A stretch of 12,022 nt of DNA from Deltaproteobacteria bacterium (GCA_021825035.1 JAKAIQ010000038.1:1-12022); one strand, 5' to 3'; shown: positions 1 through 6,392, numbered from the stretch's first letter. The notes: a model not told the origin generated them from the letters alone. A program made the numbers and translations.

Positions 1-408
1 TGAGTTTACCGGATCATGGAGAAGGATCGGCAGGCAATCCGCGGTAAGTATGCCTATGGGAAAATCCGTCAGTCCGCTGATGATAGCGTCGGCGTCAACA
101 GGCATGAAAGAAGCCGCTCCTCCCTTCCAATCGTCGGGAACGACAACTGAATTCCCGTGAACCTGATTAACGAGGATGAGCCTTTCCATGCGCGCCCCGG
201 AGGCCCTTGAAATTATACGGCGGTTTTCGGTTATGTTCTCAGGCGCGTCGCCATCCCTTGCGTCGAAGTTGAGAGAAGAAAAGGGTGGAGAACTGACCCC
301 TCCGGCCCTTGAAAGGAACCCGTGGATAATTTGGCCGAAAGACGAGAGAACCGGGCTCGAAAGATATTTTACGCCATCCTTCTCCTTCAACAGACAGTCA
401 TTTCTCAT
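1..408 (-). CDS. pgeF: Purine nucleoside phosphorylase PgeF / YfiH (laccase-domain family), 3' end cut by window
   Basis: I translated this by hand; 136 codons are visible and the C-terminal part lies beyond the window start (the family is usually about 240-260 residues). Visible family marks are HGFLSRAGGVS near residues 29-39, NQVHG at 81-85 with a metal-binding His, DADAII at 105-110 and TADCLPILL at 122-130 with a metal-binding Cys. Family knowledge: these were once called multicopper polyphenol oxidases, but act on purine nucleosides (adenosine, inosine, methylthioadenosine) and have been linked to correction of peptidoglycan composition. The ATG at 408 is chosen because GGTGA lies about 10 nt upstream and the family N-terminus begins soon after. 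It follows rluD on the same strand with an 81-nt gap, a common pairing in proteobacteria, so co-transcription is likely. The reading frame is the same as rluD but is separated from it by the rluD TAA. Confidence 0.9.
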   Translation of the reverse strand, partial: MRNDCLLKEKDGVKYLSSPVLSSFGQIIHGFLSRAGGVSSPPFSSLNFDARDGDAPENITENRRIISRASGARMERLILVNQVHGNSVVVPDDWKGGAASFMPVDADAIISGLTDFPIGILTADCLPILLHDPVNS

Positions 409-489
409 TTGGATATCGTCACCCGCCCCCTGTACCCGAATGGCGCGCAAACATGGCCGGTTTGCCGGCCAATCGAAACTAACGGCTTT

Positions 490-1461
490 TTATGGCGGAG
501 TCCTTCCATACAGGTCTTGAAGAAGTCTCAGTATTCCGCTCATGTCCGGCGGCGGTTCGGCCGTGAACTCCATGTAAGTTTCCTCACGCGGATGTATAAA
601 ACCGAGCTTTCCGGCGTGGAGGAGCTGCCGTCCGACTTTTTTCAACGCCTGGTCAAGAACCTTTGGAAGGCCGGGGGCCACCTTTTTTCTGCCGTAGACC
701 TGGTCTCCGACGACAGGGTGGTTGATGGCCGCGAGGTGAGCCCTTAGCTGATGGGTGCGCCCCGTCTCCGGGGTCAACTCCAGGAGCGTCATCTGAGGAT
801 AGCTTCGGAGCACACTGTAGTTCGTGCACGCGGGCCTTCCCTTCCTGGTCCTCGGCGAAATCTTCTTTCTGTGGGTGATGTCCCTGCCGATGGGTATGTC
901 TATCTTGCCCTCATTGTCCACGAAAGACCCCCACACAAGCGCCACATATTTTCGTTCGGTGGTATGTTCCCTGAACTGCTTCGAGAGGCCCACGTAGCTC
1001 AAATCGGTCTTCGCTATCACGAGGACCCCGGTAGTATCTCTGTCCAGCCTGTGAACTATGCCGGGGCGGGACTCTCCGCCGAGGATCGAAATGTCTTTCG
1101 TGTGGCTTATTACGGCGTTCACGAGCGTGCCGCCCGTCCTGCCGGCCCCCGGATGAACAGCCATGCCGGCGCCCTTGTTTACCACCATTATATCATCGTC
1201 TTCATAAAGGATATCGAGGGGCATCGCCTCGGGCTGGAGCTTAAAAGGCTTCGGCGCAGGCACAGTAACGGTTACGCCGTCGCCCGGCCTTATTCTGTAT
1301 CCGGCCCTTGCGGGCCTCCGGTTCACGAGGACCCTTTCTTCGTTAAAAAGCTTCTTTATCCCGGAGCGGGTGATACCTTCTATCTTTCCCGTAAGAAACA
1401 AGTCAAGCCTCTTCGAAGCCTCTTCGTCCGAAACGCTGAAGTTCTGGATATTTTCTTCCAT
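490..1461 (-). CDS. rluD: RluD-family 23S rRNA pseudouridine synthase
   Basis: A cytosolic enzyme that isomerises uridines in 23S rRNA to pseudouridine (in E. coli RluD, helix 69 sites 1911/1915/1917). Order along the 323-residue protein: an S4 RNA-binding domain at about residues 15-65 (KRLDLFL, ITRSGIKKLF, VLVN), then the catalytic domain. The catalytic motif HRLDRDTTG is near 137-145 with the essential Asp at 140; GRTHQLRAHL near 234-243 and HPVVGDQVYG near 248-257 are also typical of the RluA/RluD group. Length is normal. The ATG at 1461 is directly preceded in frame by a GTG at 1464; either could be used, with GGCGG 7-10 nt upstream. The exact target uridine (RluC/RluD/RluA type) cannot be fixed from sequence alone, but the S4 domain excludes RluA. 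It lies between the 88-residue gene (138-nt gap) and pgeF. Confidence 0.92.
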   Translation of the reverse strand: MEENIQNFSVSDEEASKRLDLFLTGKIEGITRSGIKKLFNEERVLVNRRPARAGYRIRPGDGVTVTVPAPKPFKLQPEAMPLDILYEDDDIMVVNKGAGMAVHPGAGRTGGTLVNAVISHTKDISILGGESRPGIVHRLDRDTTGVLVIAKTDLSYVGLSKQFREHTTERKYVALVWGSFVDNEGKIDIPIGRDITHRKKISPRTRKGRPACTNYSVLRSYPQMTLLELTPETGRTHQLRAHLAAINHPVVGDQVYGRKKVAPGLPKVLDQALKKVGRQLLHAGKLGFIHPREETYMEFTAEPPPDMSGILRLLQDLYGRTPP

Positions 1462-1602
1462 CACCTGGTATCCGCCAATCTAAATGAAAACAGAAGCAAC
1501 GCGATAATGCGCCGAAGGAAATTCCGATACCACGCGGCCTGTTGCCGAAAAGTTCATCGAACGAATCTTCGCTGGATTATATGCGGGTATGACAGGGGAC
1601 TG

Positions 1603-1869
1603 CTACCATATGCCGGATTCGATGTTGCCGTTTCTTTTTATGAGAATATCGACTATGGCCCTATTATAGAAATTATTTTTCCGGTCGATTTCCGGAGAAA
1701 CCCTGCTCCTGTAAAGGTCAAGGCCTTCCTTGAGCTCCTTTTCAAGAAGGTCGAAAATATTGTCGTTCTTTATGCCGCTCAAGATCTTATCCCTGTTATA
1801 CAGGGCGATATCGGATATGATTGTCCTCGCCAGTCTGAACGCGGCTTCGGGGGAGTCGATGAAGGCCAT
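1603..1869 (-). CDS. Conserved small protein of unknown function (88 aa)
   Basis: I do not recognise a named function. The 88-residue product is mostly charged and helical in appearance. It starts MAFIDSPEAAFRLARTI, continues with SDIALYN, an acidic/Leu-rich helix (IFDLLEKELKEGLDLY), SRVSP near residues 55-59 and a tail FYNRAIVDILI. It has no Cys, no signal peptide and no membrane segment, so it is probably cytosolic. From memory, similar small proteins with an 'ARTI-SDI-LYN' start occur in several deltaproteobacteria; this needs a search. A good ribosome site (GAGGAAAG, 3 nt before ATG) supports translation. It starts 9 nt after the regulator's stop codon, so it is very likely co-transcribed and perhaps functionally linked with it. 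A 138-nt gap separates it from rluD. Confidence 0.7.
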   Translation of the reverse strand: MAFIDSPEAAFRLARTIISDIALYNRDKILSGIKNDNIFDLLEKELKEGLDLYRSRVSPEIDRKNNFYNRAIVDILIKRNGNIESGIW

Positions 1870-1878
1870 TGTCTTTCC

Positions 1879-2562
1879 TCAGGTGGTCGCTTTCCGCAAT
1901 TCCTCTACAAGGGTGTCTCTGCCTCTTTCCGCGTTGGCCTTCACGAGGGATTCAACGCGCTCGATGTCGCCTGACCTGAACGCCTCTATTATCTCCCCAT
2001 GCTGTCTTACCGAATCCCGCATGCGCCCCGGCAGGGACATCGCCGTAATCCTGAAACGCTCGAACTGCTGGATCAGGCCATAGATGAGCGCGCAGAGCTT
2101 GTCATTTCCGCAGGCCTTGAGGAACGTTCCATGAAATTGATGGTCGAGTCTGAAAAAGCCCTTGACGTCATTCTTTTCCGCGCATCTTTCCATCTGGGCA
2201 TTAAGCGTCTCCAGCCTCTTAATCTCTTTCGGCGTCAATTTGGCGCAGGCGGTACGCGCGGCATAACCTTCAAGGAGGCTCTTTATGTCGTAGAACTCGC
2301 TTACGTCCCTGTCCGTTATGGGGCTTACTACGGCGCCCTTCCTTGGCGTCACCGTTATGAAGCCTTCGGATTCGAGTTGCCTGAACGCTTCCCGTATGGG
2401 GGTCCTGCTTATGCCGAAATTTTCGGCTATCTCCTGCTCCGGGACGCGCTCACCGGGCTTGAGACGTCCGGAAACGATGGCGTCCTTTATGAAATCGACT
2501 ATCCGCTCTCTGAGCGTAAGCGGCCTTTCGACCGGGTAGTCGAGCACGCGCACTTTCTCCAT
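1879..2562 (-). CDS. GntR-family transcriptional regulator, FadR/FCD subfamily
   Basis: A 227-residue DNA-binding regulator. The winged helix-turn-helix spans about residues 15-80 (LRERIVDFIKDAIVSGRLKPGE, then EQEIAENFGISRTPIREAFRQLESEGFI, a clear GntR recognition motif). The C-terminal FCD effector domain spans about 88-220, with the metal-site residues Asp140 and His144 (LDHQFH) and His188 (QHGEIIEAF). The fourth ligand, usually His in a 'hL' motif near the end, appears to be Asn210 here. The effector is unknown; FCD members usually sense small organic acids. An in-frame GTG at 2586 would add eight residues, but those codons lie inside the promoter and operator. The ATG at 2562 has no Shine-Dalgarno sequence, consistent with a leaderless transcript. 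A GTG at residue 6, with GGAG 9 nt before it, is another possible start. It heads the leftward gene cluster and is divergent from the cbiR-like gene. Confidence 0.9.
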   Translation of the reverse strand: MEKVRVLDYPVERPLTLRERIVDFIKDAIVSGRLKPGERVPEQEIAENFGISRTPIREAFRQLESEGFITVTPRKGAVVSPITDRDVSEFYDIKSLLEGYAARTACAKLTPKEIKRLETLNAQMERCAEKNDVKGFFRLDHQFHGTFLKACGNDKLCALIYGLIQQFERFRITAMSLPGRMRDSVRQHGEIIEAFRSGDIERVESLVKANAERGRDTLVEELRKATT

Positions 2563-2570
2563 GATATAAT

Positions 2571-2585
2571 TGTATACTGTATACA
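2571..2585. promoter_or_regulatory. Palindromic operator, probable GntR/FCD autoregulatory site
   Basis: TGTATACTGTATACA is a perfect 7-1-7 inverted repeat. Operators of FCD-type GntR regulators are commonly short TGTATACA-like palindromes, so this is the expected kind of site. It contains the -10 box of the regulator's own promoter, so a bound dimer would block RNA polymerase. Autorepression is inferred. I saw no second copy near the start of the divergent cbiR-like gene. Confidence 0.65.
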
Positions 2586-2599
2586 CGCAGATAAGTCAA
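2571..2599 (-). promoter_or_regulatory. Promoter of the GntR-family gene
   Basis: On the minus strand, TTGACT (2599-2594) is followed by exactly 17 nt and TATACA (2576-2571). This is close to the sigma70 consensus. The expected start site, 6-8 nt past the -10 box, falls around 2563-2565, only 0-3 nt before the ATG at 2562. That explains the lack of a ribosome site. Confidence 0.7.
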
Positions 2600-2699
2600 G
2601 GTTTTTTTGATTTATCGGCCCCTGGAAGGCCTTTAAAAGCAGTCAAAAAAGGCGGCGGCGGAGAGATCCCGGCCGGAATAAAGAAGAATCCGGTTTTAA

Positions 2700-2740
2700 T
2701 ATAATTTTTCCTTGAACCGGGGAGGCATTTCAGATTTAAT
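2700..2740 (+). promoter_or_regulatory. Candidate promoter elements for the cbiR-like gene
   Basis: Two alternatives are visible. One is a perfect -10 box TATAAT at 2700-2705 without a convincing -35 box; its transcript would include GGGGAGG at 2719-2725. The other is TTGAAC (2712-2717), a 17-nt spacer and TTTAAT (2735-2740), which would give a leader of only about 14 nt. I cannot choose between them from sequence. Confidence 0.35.
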
Positions 2741-2768
2741 GGTCTTGGAACGCGCAGAGTATGGATGA
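2739..2768 (+). CDS. Possible 9-codon leader ORF overlapping the cbiR-like start
   Basis: An ATG at 2739, 13 nt after GGGGAGG, opens a nine-residue frame (MVLERAEYG) whose TGA at 2766-2768 overlaps the first codons of the cbiR-like gene (ATG at 2761). The main gene has only a weak ribosome site of its own (GCAGAG), so translational coupling through this small frame is possible. It could equally be chance. The spacing to GGAGG is longer than ideal. Confidence 0.2.
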   Translation: MVLERAEYG

Positions 2769-3564
2769 AAAAAAGATACAGGTTCATGTGCCTTACCCGG
2801 TCTTGCTGGAAAGGCTTCAAGACATCCTCGAAATGGGGATTAATCCGGAGGTCTACATGGACGGCCGGTTCCTCGACGAGGCTGACGCAAAAGACTTGAG
2901 GGCCATAAGGGAGCAGTTCGCAAAACGTTCCCTCAGGGTGACGATGCACGGCCCGTATATCGACATGAACCCCGGCAGCGCCGATGAAAAGCAGAGGCTT
3001 TCGACCGCCGAGAGATACGGCAGGGTCTTTGAAGTCGCCTCGGAGCTGAGGCCTGTGAACGTGGTGCTCCACGCGGGTTACAGCGAAAGGCGTTACCGCG
3101 GCGACTTCGGGCTCTGGTTGGAGCAAAGCCTTAAGACATGGCCCAGGTTCGTGAAAGAAGCCGAGCGGCAGGATACCGTGATAGCCGCGGAAAACATATT
3201 TGAGAAAACGCCCGACACGCTGAAGATGCTCGCCGCCAGGATAGATTCGCCGAACTTCCGGCTCTGCATCGATTCCGGCCACCTCAGGATATTCTCGAAG
3301 GTCGAAATGGAGGAATGGTTCAGGGAGCTCGGCCCCTTCATTGCCGAGGTTCACCTTCATGACAACTTCGGCAAAAACGACGACCATCTGCCCGTAGGGG
3401 AAGGGTCGGTGGATTTCGCTTCTTTTTTCAGGCATCTCAAAGCGTATTCCAAAGACCCGGTATACACGATCGAACCTCACGGCGAAGGCATGATCGAGAG
3501 GAGCCTCAGGGCAGTAAGAAAGTTCCTCGGCGGCGAGCGCTCCGGAGGTTTGAGCGCCGATTAA
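2761..3564 (+). CDS. cbiR: TIM-barrel phosphodiesterase/isomerase-like protein, probable cobamide-remodelling enzyme CbiR
   Basis: A 267-residue protein of the AP-endonuclease-2/xylose-isomerase-like superfamily. Metal-site candidates appear in the expected order at strand ends: MHGPY (His63), LHAGY (His104), AAENIFE (Glu144), CIDSGH (Asp171, His174), EVHLHDN (His198, His200, Asp201), DDHLPVGEG (His209) and TIEPHG (Glu238). No signal peptide, so cytosolic. Superfamily members range from sugar epimerases to endonuclease IV. CbiR, a member known from Akkermansia, hydrolyses adenosylated cobamides to AdoCbi-phosphate so that the lower ligand can be exchanged. The assignment here rests on position, directly ahead of the cobalamin riboswitch and nucleotide-loop genes whose substrate would be the CbiR product. 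A generic sugar isomerase/epimerase remains the alternative. It lies upstream of the riboswitch and so is not obviously under its control. Confidence 0.6.
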   Translation: MDEKKIQVHVPYPVLLERLQDILEMGINPEVYMDGRFLDEADAKDLRAIREQFAKRSLRVTMHGPYIDMNPGSADEKQRLSTAERYGRVFEVASELRPVNVVLHAGYSERRYRGDFGLWLEQSLKTWPRFVKEAERQDTVIAAENIFEKTPDTLKMLAARIDSPNFRLCIDSGHLRIFSKVEMEEWFRELGPFIAEVHLHDNFGKNDDHLPVGEGSVDFASFFRHLKAYSKDPVYTIEPHGEGMIERSLRAVRKFLGGERSGGLSAD

Positions 3565-3570
3565 AAGGTC

Positions 3571-3600
3571 TTGACTCACCTGGAGAAAAACTGATAGCCT
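3571..3600 (+). promoter_or_regulatory. Candidate promoter of the cobalamin operon
   Basis: TTGACT (3571-3576), an 18-nt spacer and TAGCCT (3595-3600) lie 6 nt after the cbiR-like stop codon and just ahead of the riboswitch aptamer. The -35 box is good and the -10 box is weak. The position is right for a transcript that starts near 3607 and carries the whole aptamer. Confidence 0.5.
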
Positions 3601-3611
3601 ATAGCTTGTTT

Positions 3612-3776
3612 AGCTTCTCGGGCGCCCACAAGGGCTTAAAAGGGAATCCCGTTCAATCGGGAGCTGCCCCGCAACTGTAAGCGGCGACGAAATCTTAACT
3701 TTACTGCCACTGGCGTCAAGCCGGGAAGGATAGGAGAGTAGGACGACCCGCGAGCCAGGAGACCTGCCCGACCGAT
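3612..3776 (+). promoter_or_regulatory. Cobalamin (adenosylcobalamin-type) riboswitch aptamer
   Basis: The conserved core elements occur in order: AAAAGGGAAT near 3639-3648, CTGCCCCGCAACTGTAAGCG near 3664-3683, GCCACTG at 3706-3712, CCGGGAAGG at 3721-3729, GACGACCCG at 3742-3750, and the full B12 box AGCCAGGAGACCTGCC at 3753-3768. TCGGGC (3618-3623) pairs with GCCCGA (3766-3771) as a closing helix. Binding of a cobalamin would fold this domain and lower expression of the genes downstream (cobA onward). Exact outer boundaries are approximate. Confidence 0.95.
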
Positions 3777-3809
3777 TCAGAGTAAAAGGCCTTCCGAGGG
3801 AGAGGGTCG

Positions 3810-3886
3810 AGAGGTTTAGCCTCTTTCAGTTAGCTGGATTGTCCGCTATCTCAGGCTGCCCGACGAACCCATTCCTGTCAAAGAGG
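3810..3886 (+). promoter_or_regulatory. Riboswitch switching helices (antiterminator and anti-antiterminator)
   Basis: CCTCTTT at 3820-3826 is perfectly complementary to AAAGAGG at 3880-3886, and CAG 3827-3829 can continue the helix with CTG 3875-3877 across a 2-nt bulge. This helix would consume both arms of the terminator. The same CCTCT (3820-3824) can instead pair with AGAGG (3810-3814) over the loop TTTAG. The two states exclude each other, as expected of an expression platform. The pairing is seen in the sequence; its role is inferred. Confidence 0.55.
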
Positions 3887-3903
3887 GATGGGGTTTTTGT
3901 TTT
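3866..3903 (+). terminator. Intrinsic terminator of the cobalamin riboswitch
   Basis: AACCCATTCCT (3866-3876) pairs with AGGGATGGGGTT (3884-3895), giving 11 base pairs with one bulged G and one G-T pair, around a 7-nt loop. A T-rich tract (TTTGTTTT) follows directly. It lies about 100 nt after the B12 box and 86 nt before the cobA start, so premature termination is the likely mode of control. Confidence 0.8.
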
Positions 3904-3988
3904 ATGGGGATTCGCGGATATGCGGAGCCTTCCCTCTAAAAAAACGACTTTTACGGTCTCCACGCGATGCGCGGGCCGGCAGGAGAAT

Positions 3989-4537
3989 ATGACCGCGGGA
4001 AGATTGACGAAAGGGCTCATACATATCTATACCGGAGAAGGGAAGGGCAAGACTACGGCCTCGATAGGGCTTGCCGTGAGGGCCGTCGGCCAGGGGCTCA
4101 AGGTGCTTTTCGTCCAGTTCTTCAAGGAGGACAGGGCCGAGTCCGGCGAAAAAGAACTATTCAGGTCCATGGATTCCGGGATAGAGCTCATAAGGTCGAA
4201 CTGCAGGCATCCCATATTTACAAAAAACAAAACCGACCGGTCCAGCGTAAGGGAATCTATTAACGGAGCATACTCGGAGGCAAAAAAAAAGGCATTCTCC
4301 GGAGCGTTCGACCTGCTTGTTCTTGACGAGGTCATGCCTGCGGTTAACGGCGGCTGGATAGACTTGTCCGACCTGGTGGAGTTTCTCGGCAACAGGCCGG
4401 CGGGACTTGAAGTGGCGCTTACAGGAAGGGATGCGCCGCCGGAACTCGTTGAGATGGCGGATTACGTCACCGAGATGCTCAAGATAAAGCACCCTTTCGA
4501 CGGCGGCGTCCATGCCAGAAGAGGGATAGAGTACTGA
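3989..4537 (+). CDS. cobA: Corrinoid adenosyltransferase (CobA/BtuR/CobO family)
   Basis: Transfers the 5'-deoxyadenosyl group of ATP to the cobalt of reduced corrinoids, both in synthesis and in salvage. The 182-residue protein has the family layout: GLIHIYTG leading into the P-loop GEGKGKT at 16-22, VQFFKE near 42-47, DLLVLDEV at 108-115 (Walker B-like), LTGR at 144-147 and the C-terminal signature KHPFDGGVHARRGIEY. Length is normal for the family. The longer frame running back to 3839 passes through the terminator and is not part of the gene; the ATG at 3989 is preceded by AGGAG with a rather short 3-nt spacer. It is the first gene after the riboswitch. A 156-nt gap separates it from cobU. 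Confidence 0.93.
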   Translation: MTAGRLTKGLIHIYTGEGKGKTTASIGLAVRAVGQGLKVLFVQFFKEDRAESGEKELFRSMDSGIELIRSNCRHPIFTKNKTDRSSVRESINGAYSEAKKKAFSGAFDLLVLDEVMPAVNGGWIDLSDLVEFLGNRPAGLEVALTGRDAPPELVEMADYVTEMLKIKHPFDGGVHARRGIEY

Positions 4538-4581
4538 GGTCGAAGTCCAGCCGGAAATACAATCCAGCCGTGACTTGCCGG

Positions 4582-4608
4582 ATCGCAAGGCTTGAAAGGC
4601 CTCGCGAT
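4582..4608 (+). other. Stem-loop in the cobA-cobU gap
   Basis: ATCGC (4582-4586) pairs with GCGAT (4604-4608); after one A-C mismatch, AGGC (4588-4591) pairs with GCCT (4599-4602) around a 7-nt loop. No T-run follows, so this is not a normal terminator. It overlaps an alternative small hairpin, CTCGC/GCGAG (4601-4615). The remainder of the 156-nt gap shows no gene. A role in mRNA processing or stability is possible but unproven. Confidence 0.4.
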
Positions 4609-4693
4609 TTGCGAGACCCGGATGAATCCATCTCGGACGGCCGTAGCTGCGAAAGCAGGGGACGTATCTTTCAACATACATATTTTTAAAAAG

Positions 4694-5212
4694 ATGGCTG
4701 GAAAATTGATATTTGTAGTTGGAGGCGCGAGAAGCGGAAAGAGCGGCTTTGCCCTGAAGCTCGCGGGTGACCTTCCGGGCCCCAAGGCTTACATGGCGAC
4801 GGCCCGCGCCCTCGACCTTGAGATGGAAGAGAGGATAAGCGCTCATAAAAAAGACCGTGGACCGGGCTGGGAGACCATTGAAGAGCCTGAAGACGTCGCC
4901 GAAAGGATAATCGCCCTTAACGGCTACGGGGCGATCGTCCTCGACTGCCTGACGCTCTGGCTCATGAATCTAATTGAAGCCGGCGTCGATGACGTCAAGG
5001 TAAAGGAAAGGGCCGTCCGGCTCGCGGAGGCGTGCAAAGGCTCGGATGCCTGCGTCATAGCGGTCTCCAACGAGCTCGGCCTCGGCATAGTGCCTGAAAA
5101 CCCCCTTGCAAGAAGGTTCAGGGACCTTGCCGGCGTCGTGAATCAGCTTGTGGCAAGGGCCGCGGATGAATTTTATTTCGTTGCCGCCGGCATACCTCTA
5201 AGACTTAAATAA
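4694..5212 (+). CDS. cobU: Bifunctional adenosylcobinamide kinase / adenosylcobinamide-phosphate guanylyltransferase
   Basis: Phosphorylates adenosylcobinamide and then attaches GMP from GTP, giving AdoCbi-GDP for CobS. The 172-residue protein has the P-loop GGARSGKS at 10-17, the guanylylation region RISAHKKDRGPGWETIEEP with His51 as the likely GMP acceptor (equivalent to His46 in Salmonella CobU), VLDCLTLW at 82-89, VSNELGLGIVPEN at 124-136 and RDLAGVVNQLVA near 143-154. The ATG at 4694 is chosen because MAGKLIFVVGG matches the family start; upstream TTG and ATG codons in the same frame would add an unrelated tail. There is no ribosome site before this ATG, only an AT-rich stretch. cobT follows 16 nt downstream. 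Confidence 0.93.
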   Translation: MAGKLIFVVGGARSGKSGFALKLAGDLPGPKAYMATARALDLEMEERISAHKKDRGPGWETIEEPEDVAERIIALNGYGAIVLDCLTLWLMNLIEAGVDDVKVKERAVRLAEACKGSDACVIAVSNELGLGIVPENPLARRFRDLAGVVNQLVARAADEFYFVAAGIPLRLK

Positions 5213-5228
5213 GAACGAGGAGAAACGG

Positions 5229-6284
5229 ATGTCCAGACTTGAAGAGGCCATTAAATCGATAAGCCCGTTAGACCCGGCAAACCTCGATAAGGCGCAAACG
5301 AGGCTCGATATGCTGACCAAGCCCAAAGACAGCCTCGGGCGTCTCGAGGAATTCGCCAGAAGATACGTTGCCATAACCGGAAACATAAGGCCCGAGATAA
5401 AAAGAAAGATCATCTTCACTTTCGCCGGCGACCATGGAGTGGCGGATGAAGGCGTTTCCGCCTTCCCCAAGGAAGTGACGCGCCAGATGGTATTCAACTT
5501 CCTCAGGGGCGGGGCGGGCATAAACGTGCTCGCCAGGCATGCGGGCGCTGAAGTCGTGGTGGTGGATATCGGGGTGGATTACGACTTCGGCGACGATAGA
5601 GGGTTGGTTAAGAAAAAGGTCGTCCATGGCACGCGCAACATGCGAAAAGGCCCTGCCATGACCAGGCAGGAGGCCATGGAATGCATGGAGGCCGGCATAG
5701 CCCTCGCTAAAGAATACGCCGCAAACGGCGCTATTTTCGGCACCGGCGAGATGGGCATAGCCAATACCACCCCGGCGAGCGCCATCATAGCCGCGTTGAC
5801 CGGAATCCGCGTGGCGGACGTCACCGGAAGAGGAACCGGCATAGACGACAAGACATTCGAACACAAGGTTCGCGTCATAGAAGACGCCCTCGGCATAAAC
5901 GCCCCCGACCCTTCCGACCCGCTCGACGTCGTCTCCAAGGTCGGCGGAGCTGAGATAGCCGGGATCGCCGGACTGGTAATCGGCGCCGCCGCGAGGCGAA
6001 TCCCGGTCGTGGTGGACGGGTTCATCTCGACAGCCGGGGCGCTTATCGCCTGCGAGCTTGAGCCGACGATAAAAGAATGCCTCTTCGCCTCGCACAACTC
6101 GGTTGAAAGAGGCCATCGGGTCATGCACGAAAGAATGAAGCTAAGGCCCATGCTCGATCTCGACCTAAGGCTCGGCGAAGGCACAGGGGCGGCCCTTGCC
6201 ATAACGCTAATCGAAGCGTCGGTAAAGATATATAACGAGATGGCGACGTTCGCCGACGCCGGGGTCGCCGAACAAAACGCTTAG
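5229..6284 (+). CDS. cobT: Nicotinate-nucleotide:dimethylbenzimidazole phosphoribosyltransferase
   Basis: Makes the alpha-riboside 5'-phosphate of the lower-ligand base from nicotinate mononucleotide, in the cytosol. The 351-residue protein is of normal length. Visible motifs are KPKDSLGRLEE at 31-41, FAGDHGVADEGVSAFP at 65-80, GEMGIANTTP at 173-182, GRGTGIDD at 200-207 and LRLGEGTGAAL at 313-323, in which Glu317 matches the catalytic Glu of the Salmonella enzyme. GAGGAG, 6 nt before the ATG, fixes the start. CobT enzymes differ in which bases they accept; the preferred base cannot be read from this sequence, but the bzaF-like gene in the same cluster points to a benzimidazole. A 157-nt gap follows before cobS. 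Confidence 0.95.
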   Translation: MSRLEEAIKSISPLDPANLDKAQTRLDMLTKPKDSLGRLEEFARRYVAITGNIRPEIKRKIIFTFAGDHGVADEGVSAFPKEVTRQMVFNFLRGGAGINVLARHAGAEVVVVDIGVDYDFGDDRGLVKKKVVHGTRNMRKGPAMTRQEAMECMEAGIALAKEYAANGAIFGTGEMGIANTTPASAIIAALTGIRVADVTGRGTGIDDKTFEHKVRVIEDALGINAPDPSDPLDVVSKVGGAEIAGIAGLVIGAAARRIPVVVDGFISTAGALIACELEPTIKECLFASHNSVERGHRVMHERMKLRPMLDLDLRLGEGTGAALAITLIEASVKIYNEMATFADAGVAEQNA

Positions 6285-6363
6285 ACGGAACAACTTGCCG
6301 CCGGCCCGTCCTTGAAAACGGGGGGAAAAAAGGAGTCACGAGGATTTTAGAGGAATTTTCAAC

Positions 6364-6392
6364 CGTGATTGGATGCAATAGACTCCATCACG
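6364..6392 (+). other. Stem-loop in the cobT-cobS gap
   Basis: CGTGAT (6364-6369) and GGA (6371-6373) pair with TCC (6384-6386) and ATCACG (6387-6392), nine base pairs with one bulged T and a 10-nt loop. No T-run follows. A smaller hairpin, CCCGT/ACGGG (6305-6322), lies upstream in the same gap. Beyond it, TATAAA at 6426-6431 sits 10 nt before the cobS ATG and could be a -10 box, although no good -35 box is visible. Confidence 0.4.

Noticed and set aside
751..1974. Long plus-strand frame of 407 codons opposite rluD and the small gene
   Set aside because: It is the antisense shadow of rluD, the 88-residue gene and part of the regulator. Its translation has no domain-like pattern.
2596..3579. 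Long minus-strand frame of 327 codons opposite the cbiR-like gene
   Set aside because: Low-complexity, shadow-like translation; the opposite strand encodes a protein with ordered metal-site motifs.
3839..3988. Upstream extension of the cobA reading frame
   Set aside because: The frame is open, but it passes through the riboswitch terminator and does not match the family N-terminus. The ATG at 3989 has AGGAG before it.
4538..4693. Possible GEMM-type (c-di-GMP) or other known riboswitch in the cobA-cobU gap
   Set aside because: Fragments such as GATCGCAAGG looked suggestive, but the conserved GEMM core and helix order could not be found.
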